Source: Pseudomonas sp. SCA2728.1_7
GTDB taxonomy: Bacteria > Pseudomonadota > Gammaproteobacteria > Pseudomonadales > Pseudomonadaceae
DNA: 64,000 nt
Assembly (NCBI RefSeq): GCF_018138145.1
Contig: NZ_CP073104.1
Coordinates: 62,001 to 126,000 of the forward strand
Reading direction: 5' to 3'
The notes below the pieces were generated by a model. That model had not been told where the DNA came from. It saw nothing but the letters and a program-made list of their open reading frames with translations, and ran no database searches. This document shows, in pieces, positions 41,001-53,000 of the stretch. Numbering within the stretch: position 1 is the first letter of the stretch; every line of letters begins with the position of its first letter. The position numbers and the translations under genes were made by a program.

Positions 41001-44000
41001 TTCACCGAGCAGGCGCAGGTTGAAGCACTGCCGGTCGGCGAGTTGCGCGCGCAACTGCTGAGCCGCTTGCCGGAGTACATGGTGCCGGTGGCCTTCGTCA
41101 AACTCGCCGCGTTGCCGTTGACCGCCAATGGCAAGGTCGACCGCAAAGCCTTGCCGGCGCCGGAGCTGTCGGCGCTGTTCACCCGCGAATATGCGGCGCC
41201 CGAAGGCGAGGTGGAAACCGCGCTGGCGCAGATCTGGGCGGATGTGCTGCAGGTCGAACGGGTCGGGCGTCAGGATCACTTTTTCGAACTCGGCGGTCAT
41301 TCCCTGCTGGCGATGCGCATGGTCTCGCAAGTGCGCCAACGACTCGGCGTCGAACTGGCACTGGCTGAGCTGTTTGCCAACGCCGAACTGGCGGCGGTCG
41401 CTGCGGTACTGAGCGAGGCGGGGCGCTGCACGCAGCCAGAGATTGTGCCAGTGCCGCGTGACGGCGCCTTGCCGCTTTCGTTCGCCCAGCAACGTCTGTG
41501 GTTTCTGGCGCAAATGGAAGGTGCCAACACCGCGTACAACATTCCTGTGGCCCTGCGTTTGCGTGGCCGCCTCGACGACGCTGCGCTCCAGCGTGCACTG
41601 GCGCGGATCGTTGCCCGCCATGAAACCCTGCGCAGCCGTTTCGCCCAGTTCAATGACCAGGCACAGGTGCTGATCGCTCCAGTCGACAGCGGCCTGTTGC
41701 TGCGCGTCGAAGACTTGCGCCAACACCCGCAACCCGAGCAAGCCTTGCAGGCGCTGATTCAGGGCGAAGCCTCAGGGCCGTTCGATTTGCAGGACGATGC
41801 GCTGATTCGCGGACGGCTGGTGCGTCTGGCCAACGATCATCACGTGCTGTTGCTGACGATGCACCACATCATTTCTGATGGTTGGTCGATGGGCGTTTTG
41901 ACCCGCGAACTGATGGCGCTGTATCAGGCGTTCAGCCAGGGGCAACCGGATCCACTGCCGCCGCTGACGCTGCAATACACCGATTACGCGGTGTGGCAGC
42001 GGCGTTGGCTCAGCGGTGAGGTGTTGCAGCGCCAGAGTGAGTTCTGGCAGCAGAACCTCGCGGGGGCGCCGGCGCTGTTGCTGTTGCCGACCGATCGCGT
42101 GCGGCCGGCGCAGCAGGACTATGCCGGCAGCAGTGTCGACGTGGTGCTCGATGAACGTTTGAGTGCCGGCCTCAGGGCGCTGGGCCAGCGCCATGGCGTG
42201 ACGCTGTACATGACGCTGATGAGCGCCTGGGCCATGCTGCTCAGTCGTTTGTCCGGTCAGTCTGAGGTGGTGATCGGTTCGCCCGTGGCCAACCGCAGCC
42301 GTGCCGAGATCGAAGGTTTGATCGGCATGTTCGTCAACACCCTGGCCTTGCGCATCGACACCTCGGGCGAACTCAGCGTCGAAGCGCTGCTGGCCCGAGT
42401 CAAGGCGCTGACGCTGGCGGCGCAGGCGCATCAGGATCTGCCGTTCGAGCAAGTGGTGGAAATCACCCGACCATTGCGCAGCCTGGCGCACAGCCCGGTG
42501 TTCCAGACGTTGCTGAGCTGGGATGGCCTGCAAAGCCCGGCGCTGGCCCTCGGTGATTTGACCCTGGAAGGCGTGGCGGAGCCGAGCCACTTCGCCAAGT
42601 TTGATGTGTCGCTGAACCTGGCCGAGTCCAACGGTGTGATTCGTGGTTCGCTGGAGTACGCCACGGCGCTGTTCGACGAGGCGACGGTGCTGCGTTTTGC
42701 CGGCTATTTCCAGCGTCTGTTGCAGGCGATGGTCGCCAATGATCAAACGGTGCTGGAACACGCACCGCTACTGGCAGAGGACGAACAACAGCGGCTGCTG
42801 AATGAGTTCAATGCCACGGCAGTGGATTACGACCTAGAGCAGACCCTCCACGGTCTGTTCGAGGCGCAAGTGGCGCGCACGCCACAGGCGCCGGCGGTGC
42901 TCGCTGGTGAACAGCGCTTGAGCTATGCCGAGCTGGACGCCAAGGCCAACCAACTGGCGCGGCACCTGCGTGGCTTGGGTGTGCAGGCGGATTCGCGGGT
43001 GGCGATCTGTGTCGAGCGCGGTCTGGACATGGTTGTCGGTCTGCTGGCGATCCTCAAGGCTGGCGGTGGTTATGTGCCGCTGGACCCGGCGTATCCGCTG
43101 GAACGTCTTGGCTACATGCTGGACGACAGCGCGCCGCTGGCGGTGCTGGTACAAGGCTCCACTCGCGGGCTGCTGGGTGACGTCGCCGTGCCGCTGATCG
43201 ATCTCGATCAAGCGCACTGGCAGTCGCTGCCGAGCGACCCTCTGCCCACCGCCGAGTTGACCCCGCAACACATGGCGTACGTGATCTACACCTCCGGTTC
43301 GACCGGCCAGCCAAAAGGCGTGATCAACGAACACACCGCGGTGGTCAACCGCTTGCTGTGGATGCAGGACGCCTATCCACTGACAGCGGCGGACACGGTG
43401 TTGCAGAAGACGCCGTTCAGTTTCGACGTGTCGGTGTGGGAGTTTTTCTGGCCGTTGATGACCGGCGCACGTCTGGTCATGGCGCAGCCCGGCGGGCACA
43501 AGGACCCGCTGTATCTCAGCGAAATCATCAAGCAAGAACGGATTACCACGCTGCACTTCGTGCCATCGATGCTCGACGTGTTCCTTGCCCATGGCGACAC
43601 CGAGCGTTGCTCGGAGCTGCGTCAGGTGATGTGCAGCGGCGAAGCGTTGCCGGGCAGTCTGGTGCGGCGCTTCAAACGGCAATTGCCGGGCACTGCGTTG
43701 CACAATCTCTACGGCCCGACTGAAGCCGCCGTCGACGTGACTGCGTGGAATTGCGCCGGGCCGCTGGAGCAAACCCCGGACAACACACCGATCGGCAAAC
43801 CGATCGCCAACACCCGCATGTACATCCTCGACGCCCAGCAACAACCGGTGCCGCAAGGCGTTGTCGGTGAGTTGTACATCGGCGGCGTGCAAGTGGCCCG
43901 TGGTTACCTCAATCGACCTGAACTGAGTGCCGAGCGCTTTCTTGATGATCCGTTCCAGGCCAATGGCCGTATGTACCGCACTGGCGACGTCGCCCGCTAT

Positions 44001-47000
44001 CTGGCCGACGGCAATATCGAATACCTGGGCCGCAACGACGATCAGGTGAAAATCCGCGGCTTGCGTATCGAACTGGGCGAAATCCAGGCGCGCCTGACCC
44101 AGATCCATGGCGTACAGGAAGCCGTGGTGCTGGCCCGCGAAGACGTGCCCGGCGACAAGCGTCTGGTCGCGTATTACACCGGGGAGCGGCTGGACATCGA
44201 AGCGCTGCGCAGCCATTTGCTGGAACATCTGCCGGACTACATGGTGCCTGCGCTGTTTCTGCACCTCGATGCGCTGCCACTGAGCCCGAACGGCAAACTC
44301 GACCGCAAGGCATTGCCGGCAGCGGATCTGGCGGCATTGGCTGCACGTGAATACGAGGCGCCGGTCGGCGAAGTGGAAACTCTCCTCGCCGCGCTCTGGG
44401 CCGAATTGCTCAATGTCGAGCGGGTAGGGCGCCACGACCACTTCTTTGAACTGGGTGGGCACTCGCTGATGGCGGTGAATCTGCTGGCGAAAATGCGTCG
44501 TGCCGGTCTCAGCGCCGACATCCGCGTGCTGTTCAACCAGCCGACACTCGCCGCACTGGCGGCGGCCGTTGGTGGCGAGCCGCAAGCCGAGGTCCCGGCC
44601 AACCGCATTACGCCGGACTGCACGCGCATCACCCCGGAACTGCTGCCACTGCTGACGCTCGATCAAGCGACCCTTGACCGTATCGTTGCCAGCGTCCCCG
44701 GCGGCGTGACCAATGTGCAGGACATTTATCCGCTGGCGCCGTTGCAGACCGGCATTCTGTTCCATCACCTGGCGGCCGCTCAGGGCGACCCCTACGTATT
44801 GCAGGCGCAGTTTTCGTTCGCCGATGAGCAGCGCCTGAACACCTTCACTGAAGCTCTGCAGAAGGTCATCCAGCGCCATGACATCCTGCGCACCTCGCTG
44901 TTCTGGGAAGGCCTTGAAGACCCGGTGCAAGTGGTTTGGCGCCAGGCGTCGCTGGCCTGCGAAAATATTGCGCTGGAGGGCGCGAGCGGCGACGCACTGG
45001 CGCAGTTGCGCAGTCGCTTCGATGCCGGTCACTACCGCATGGCCGTCAATCAGGCGCCGCTGATGCGCGTGGTTCACGCGTGGGACGCGGTCAATCAGCG
45101 GGTTGTCGCGTTGCTGCTGTTCCACCATCTGGTGATGGACCACGTCGCGCTCGAAGTGCTGCAACAGGAAATGCAGGCCTTCCTCAGCGGCCAGCCAAAG
45201 CGTCTCGCCGAGCCGGTGCCGTATCGCAATTACGTGGCGCAGACCTTGACCGGGATGAGCGATGAGCAGCATGAAAGCTTCTTCCGCGACATGCTCGGCG
45301 ATGTCGACGCGCCAACCTTGCCTTACGGCCAGGCCCAGGCACAGGAAGGGCTGGCTGAGCAGGCGCGGTTGACCCTCGACCTCGGTCTGAGCCGCGACAT
45401 CCGCCAGCAGGCGCGGCGTCTGGGCGTCAGCGCCGCGAGCCTGATGCACCTGGCCTGGGCGCAGGTGCTCGGGCAGTTGTCGGGCCGCGACGACGTGGTG
45501 TTCGGCACGGTATTGCTCGGCCGTTTGCACGGCGGCGAGGGTGCCGAGCGTGCGCTCGGGGTGTTTATCAATACCTTGCCGCTGCGCATCGATCTGACCG
45601 CGCACAGCGTCAAAGGCGCGGCCTTGGCTACCCATCAACGGCTGAGCCAATTGCTCCAGCACGAACACGCGCAACTGGCGCGCATCCAGCATTGCAGCGC
45701 GATGGCGCCGACCACGCCGCTGTTCAGCACTTTGTTCAATTATCGTCACGGGGCTGCGGCGCCAGCGAGTTCTACCGAGGCCGCAGCGGCCTGGCAGGGC
45801 ATGCAATTGCTGGAAGCCGAGGAACACAGCAATTATCGCCTGACCCTTAGCGTCGACGACCTCGGCGAAGGCTTCAGCCTCAGCGCATTGGCCGGTGCCG
45901 GCATCGACGCGCGGCGTACTTGCGACTATCTGCAATGTGCTTTGCACGGCCTTGTGCAAGCGCTGGAACAGGCACCGCATCAAGGCTTCGAACGCTTGTC
46001 GATCCTGCCGGCCGCAGAGCGCCAGCAGCTATTGATCGGCTTTAATGCCACCCACGCCGATTTCCCTCAGGGGCTGACCATCGGCCAGCGTTTCGAGCAG
46101 CAAGTGGCTGCGCGACCGCACGCGCTGGCGGCGATTTTTGCAGGCGCGAGCTTGAGTTACGCCGAACTCGACCAGCAGGCCAACGCCTTGGCGCATCACC
46201 TGATCGAAGCGGGTGTGCGGCCTGATGATCGTGTGGCCATCGTTGCCCGTCGCGGGCTCGATACGCTGGTCGGGCTGGTGGCGATTCTCAAGGCGGGCGC
46301 CGGTTATGTGCCAGTGGACCCGGCGCATCCAACGGAGCGTCTGAACTATCTGCTGGAGGACAGTGCGCCGGTTGCGGTGTTGACCCAAAGCGCACTGCGC
46401 GCACGCCTGCCGGTGCTGCAAGTGCCGGTGATCGATCTCGATTTGCGTCAGTGGCCGAGCGCCAGAGTCGATATTCCGTCAGTGCCGGCGCTGACGCCGC
46501 AACACTTGGCGTATGTGATCTACACCTCTGGCTCCACCGGGCAGCCCAAAGGCGTGATGGTCGAGCACCGCACCCTGAGCAATCTGCTCGACTGGCACTG
46601 TGCGGCGTTCGATCTGCGCGCCGGCAGCCACACTTCAAGCCTCGCCGGCTTCGGTTTCGACGCCATGGCCTGGGAAGTCTGGCCGGCGTTGTGCGTCGGC
46701 GCGACCCTGCATCTGGCGCCGGCCCACGATGGCAACGAAGACATCGATGCACTGCTCGACTGGTGGCGCGCACAGCCGCTGGACGTCAGCTTCCTGCCAA
46801 CCCCGGTGGCCGAGTACGCCTTCAGCCAGGAGCCGGCGCATCCAACCCTGAAAACCCTGTTGATCGGCGGTGACCGGCTGCGCCAGTTCAACCGCAACCA
46901 GTCCTTCAAGGTGATCAACAACTACGGCCCGACGGAGGCCACGGTGGTTGCCACCTCCGGATTGATCGAGGCCGGGCAAGTGCTGCACATCGGCAAGCCG

Positions 47001-50000
47001 CTGAGCAATGCCAGCGTCTACCTGCTCGATGAGCAGCAGCGTCCGGTACCACTGGGAGTGATGGGCGAGTTGTACGTTGGCGGTGCCGGCGTCGCCCGTG
47101 GCTACTTGAATCGCCCGCAAATGACCGCCGAGCGCTTTCTGCGCGACCCGTTCAGCCCTTTGCCAAACGCGCGGATGTACCGCACCGGTGACCTTGCGCG
47201 CTGGCGCGAGGACGGCACGCTGGAATACCTGGGGCGCAATGACGATCAGGTGAAAATCCGTGGCGTGCGCATCGAACTCGGTGAAATCGAGACCTGCCTC
47301 AATCGCTTGCCAGGCATTCAGGAAGCCGTGCTGCTGGCCCGTGAAGATCAGCCCGGCCAGCCGCGACTGGTGGCGTATTTCACCGAAACCGCGCAAGGCG
47401 AGGCGCTGAACGTCGGCGAGCTGCGTACGCATCTGCTGGGGCAACTGCCGGAGTACATGCTGCCGGCGGCTTTTGTCCGGCTCGATGCCTTACCGCTGAC
47501 GGCCAACGGCAAAGTCGACCGCAAAGCGTTGCCGAAACCGGAGCTGAGCGCGCTGTTCACCCGCGACTACGCCACGCCGCAGGGCGAGACCGAAACCACC
47601 CTGGCGCAGATCTGGGCCGAGGTGCTGCAGGTCGAACGGGTAGGGCGCCATGATCATTTCTTCGAACTCGGCGGGCATTCGTTGCTGGCGATGCGCATGG
47701 TTGCGCAGGTCCGGCAACGGTTGGGGCTGGAGCTGGCGTTGGCGGATCTGTTCGCCAATGCCGAACTGGCGGCGGTCGCTGAGTGCCTGGCGGGTGCCGA
47801 GCGCAGCACCCAGCCGTCGATTGTGCCGGTAACGCGTGACGGCACCTTGTCCTTCGCCCAGCAACGCCTGTGGTTCCTCGCGCAAATGGCGGGCGGCAAC
47901 TCGGCGTACAACATCCCCATCGCCCTGCGCCTGCGCGGTCGACTCGACATCGATGCGCTGCAAGCGGCGCTGGCGCGCATCGTGGCCCGCCACGAAACCC
48001 TGCGCATCCGCTTCATCAGTCGCGATGACACTGCGCAGGTGACGATTGCGCCGGTCGACAGCGGCTTGCTGCTGCGTGTTGAAGATCTGTGCCAACAGCC
48101 ACAGGCCGAGGACACCTTGCAGAGGTTGATGACGCAGGAAGCCTCGACGGCGTTTGATCTGCAGAACGACCCGTTGATTCGCGGACAGTTGCTGCGTCTG
48201 GCCGACGATCACCATGTGCTGTTGCTGACCGTACACCACATCATCGCCGACGGTTGGTCGATGGGCGTGCTGACCCGCGAATTGATGGCGTTGTATCAGG
48301 CGTTCAGCCAGCGCCAGCCCGATCCGCTGCCGGCGCTGACGCTGCAATACGGCGACTATGCGGTGTGGCAACGACGCTGGCTCAGCGGTGACGTGCTGCA
48401 ACGGCAAAGTGATTATTGGCAACAAACCCTCGACGGTGCTCCAGCGCTGTTGACGCTGCCCACCGATCGTCCGCGTCCGGCGCATCAGGATTATGCTGGC
48501 AGCAACCTCGAAGTGGTGCTGGACCAACACCTGAGCGCCGCACTCAAAGCCCTGAGCCAGCGGCATGGCGTGACCCTGTTCATGACCCTGACGAGTGCCT
48601 GGGCATTGCTGATGAGTCGTCTGTCCGGGCAGGCCGATGTGGTGATCGGCTCGCCGGTGGCCAACCGCACCCGCGCTGAAGTCGAAGGGTTGATCGGCAT
48701 GTTCGTCAACACCCTGGCGCTGCGCATCGATACCTCGGGCGAGCCGAGTGTCGAAACACTGCTGGCACGGGTCAAGGCACGGACACTGGAGGCGCAGGCG
48801 CATCAGGACTTGCCGTTCGAGCAAGTGGTGGAAATCACCCGACCGTCGCGCAGCCTGGCGCACAGCCCGCTGTTCCAGACCACGCTGAGCTGGGACAGTC
48901 ACGGCGGGCCGCAACTGGCGCTGGGCGAGCTGACACTGGAAGCGGTGGCCGGCGCGGTCGAGGTCGCCAAGTTCGACCTGACGCTGACCCTGGGCGAGGT
49001 CAACGGTGTGATTCGCGGTTCGCTGAACTACGCCACGGCGCTGTTCGACGAATCGACCATCCACCGCTTTGTCGGTTACTTCCAACGGCTGTTGGAGGCG
49101 ATGGTCGGCGATGATCGCGCGGTGCTCGAACATGTGCCGTTACTGGCGGCGGAGGAACGTCAGCGCTTGCTCGTCGAGTTCAACGCCACCGCGCGTGATT
49201 TCCCGCAGACCTTGACCGTGCACGGGGTTTTCCAGCAACAAGCGGCGGCGCATCCAAAGGCTGTGGCGGCCGTACATGGCGCGCAATCGCTGAGTTATTT
49301 CGAACTGAACGCGCAGGCCAATCGCCTGGCTCATCACCTGATCGGCCAAGGCGTGCAACCGGGGGATCACGTGGCGATCCTGCTGCCACGCTCGCTGGAA
49401 CTGCTGGTGGCGCAACTGGCGATTGCCAAGTGCGCGGCGGCCTATGTGCCGCTGGACATCCATGCACCGAGCGAGCGTCAGGCGTTCATGGTCGAGGACT
49501 GTCGGGCGGCCGCGCTGTTGACCCTGAGCGGCGAAGTCATCGATTACGCCGCGCCGCGTATCGATCTGGACAGGCTGACCCTCAGCGATCAACCCACGCA
49601 TAACCCTAACCTGGTGCAGTCTTCCGAGTCGCTGGCGTACATCATGTACACCTCCGGCTCCACTGGCACGCCGAAGGGGGTGATGGTGCCGCACCGTGGC
49701 ATCGGCCGCTTGCTGCTCAATAACGGTTATGCCGATTTCAATGCGCAGGATCGCGTGGTGTTCGCCTCGAACCCGGCATTCGACGCCAGCACCATGGACA
49801 TCTGGGGGCCGCTGCTCAACGGTGGTCGCGTGGTGATCATCGATCATCAGACCCTGCTGGATCCGCAGGCCTTCGGTCGTGAGTTAAGCGCCAGTGGCGC
49901 GACGATCCTGTTCGTCACCACGGCGCTGTTCAACCAGTACGTGCAACTCATCCCGCAAGCGCTCAAAGGCCTGCGCATTCTGCTTTGTGGTGGCGAGCGC

Positions 50001-53000
50001 GGTGATCCGGCGGCGTTCCGTACGCTGCTGGCCGAGGCGCCGGAGCTGCGCATCGTGCATTGCTATGGCCCGACCGAAACCACCACCTACGCCACGACGT
50101 TCGAAGTGCGGGAGGTGGCGGAAAATGCCGAGAGCGTGCCGATCGGTGGACCGATTTCCAACACTCAGGTCTATGTGCTCGATGCGCATCAGCAACCAGT
50201 GCCGATGGGCGTAACCGGTGAGCTGTATATCGGCGGCCAGGGCGTGGCGCTGGGTTATCTGAACCGAGCCGATCTGACCGCCGAGAAATTCATCCGTGAT
50301 CCATTCAGCGATAAACCCGGCGCGTTGCTGTATCGCACCGGCGACCTCGCGCGCTGGCTGGCGCCGGGGCAACTCGATTGCGTCGGGCGCAACGACGATC
50401 AGGTGAAAATCCGTGGCTTCCGCATCGAACTGGGTGAGATCGAAAGCCGTTTGCTCAACTGCGCGGGGATCAAGGAAGCCGTGGTGCTGGCGCGCCGCGA
50501 CGCTCAGGACGCCACGCGTCTGGTCGCCTATTTCACCGCGCACGAGGGACAACTCGATAGCGTGGAACTGCACGCCCAACTGTCGACGCGCTTGCCGGAA
50601 TACATGGTGCCGACGGCCTGGGTGCAACTGGAAGCGTTGCCGCTGAACAACAACGGCAAGATCGACCGCAAGGCGCTGCCGGCACCGACCCAGGCCGCCA
50701 TGCTCAGCCGGGTCTATGTGGCGCCGGTCACCGCGCTGGAGGAAAACCTGGCGCGCATCTGGGCCGGGTTGTTGCAGGTCGAGCAGGTGGGACGACACGA
50801 TAATTTCTTCGAGCTAGGCGGGCATTCGTTGCTGGCGATGCGCATGCTGTCGCAGGTTCGCCAACAACTGGACGTCGAGCTGACACTGGCCGAACTGTTC
50901 GCCAATCCTGAACTGGCTGCAGTGGCGCAGGTGTTGAGCCGGGCCGCGCGCAGCACGTTGCCGGAGATTGTCCCGGCAGCGCGTGAGCAAGCCCTGCCGC
51001 TGTCGTTTGCGCAACAGCGCCTGTGGTTCCTGGCGCAAATGGACGGCGGCAACACGGCGTACAACATTCCGCTGGGCCTGCGTCTGCGCGGGCGGCTGGA
51101 TGAAGACGCGCTGCAACGGGCACTCGCGCGCATTGTCGAGCGCCACGAAACCCTGCGCAGCCGCTTCACCCAGATCGACGATCAGGCGCAGGTGCTGATC
51201 GTGCCGGCCGCGGCCGCGCTGTTGCTGCAGGTTGAAGATTTGCGCCAGCACCCGCAGGCCGATAACGCCTTGCGTGGGCTGATCGAAGAGCAAGCCAGCG
51301 CACCGTTCAATCTTGCTCGCGATTCGCTGATTCGCGGGCGGCTGGTGCGTCTGGCCGACGATCACCATGTGCTGTTGCTGACGCTGCACCACATCATCTC
51401 CGATGGCTGGTCGATGGGTGTGCTGACCCGCGAGTTGGCGGCGCTGTATCAAGCCTTCAGTCATGACCAGCAAGACCCGCTGCCCGCGCTGGCGCTGCAG
51501 TACAGCGATTACGCGGTGTGGCAACGCCGCTGGCTCAGTGGTGAGGTGCTGCAACGGCAGAGCGATTACTGGCAGCAGACCCTGGCCGGTGCTCCGGCGT
51601 TACTGACGCTGCCGACCGATCGCCCGCGTCCGGCGCAACAGGACTTCGCCGGCAGCCATGTCGATGTGGTGCTGGGCGCGCCGCTGAGTCGCGGACTGAA
51701 AGCGCTGTGCCAACGTCGCGCGGTGACGCCGTACATGGTGATCCTCAGCGCCTGGGCGATGTTGCTCAGTCGCTTGTCCGGGCAGACCGACGTGGTCATC
51801 GGCTCGCCGGTGGCCAACCGCACCCGCGCCGAGATCGAAGGCTTGATCGGCATGTTCGTCAACACCCTGGCCCTGCGCATCGACACCTCTGGCGCCCTCA
51901 GCGGCGAAGCGTTGCTGGCGCGGGTCAAGGCGCAAACCCTGGCGGCGCAAGCGCATCAGGATCTGCCGTTCGAGCACGTGGTGGACATCAGTAAACCGCT
52001 GCGCAGTCTGGCTCACAGTGCGTTGTTCCAGACTCTGCTGAGCTGGGACAACAATGACGGCCCGAGCCTGCAACTCGGCGACCTGACGCTGGAAGGCGTG
52101 GCGGGGGAAAGCCACTTTGTGAAGTTCGACCTGTCGCTGAGTCTCGGCGACAGCGCCGATGGCGTTCGTGGTTCGCTGCGTTATGCCACGGGGTTGTTCG
52201 ATGAGTCGACGGTGCGGCGTTTTGTCGGTTACTTCCAGCGCTTGCTGGCGGCGTTGGTCAGTGATGAACAAACGCTGCTGGAGCAGGTGCCGTTGCTGGC
52301 GCAGGACGAACGTCAGCGCCTGTTGCACGACTTCAACGCCAGCGAAGTCGATTGCCCACTCGAACAGCCGTTGCACTGCTTGTTTGAAGCGCAGGTGCGG
52401 ATTAAGCCCGAGGCCATCGCCGTGCAGTCCGAAGCTGGTCGGCTTTCCTATCGGGAACTCAATGCGCGGGCCAATCAACTGGCTCATCACTTGCGCGAAC
52501 AGGGCGTGCAGCCGGATTCACGCGTGGCGATTTGCGTCGAGCGCGGGCTGGATCTGGTGGTCGGTCTGCTCGGCATTCTCAAAGCGGGCGGGGCGTATGT
52601 GCCGCTGGATCCGGGGTATCCGGCGGAACGTCTGGCCTACATGCTCGAGGACAGCGCGCCGGTCGCGGTGTTGGTGCAAGCAGCGACGCGTTCGCTGTTC
52701 GCCGCGCCTGCAATGACCTTGATCGACCTCGATCAAGGTCATTGGCAACAGTTGCCTGATCATGATCCGCAGGTGCCCGGCCTGGGCGAGTCGAACCTGG
52801 CCTACATGATCTACACCTCCGGCTCCACCGGCCTGCCGAAAGGCGTGATGATCGAACATCGCAGCGCCTGCAACATGGTGCATTGGGGCTCGCAGATCAG
52901 TGCGCCAACCGAGCATGGTGCGTTGCTGCAAAAGGCCCCGTTCAGCTTCGACAGTTCGGTGTGGGAGATTTTCTGGCCGCTGTGTTCCGGCCTGCGTCTG

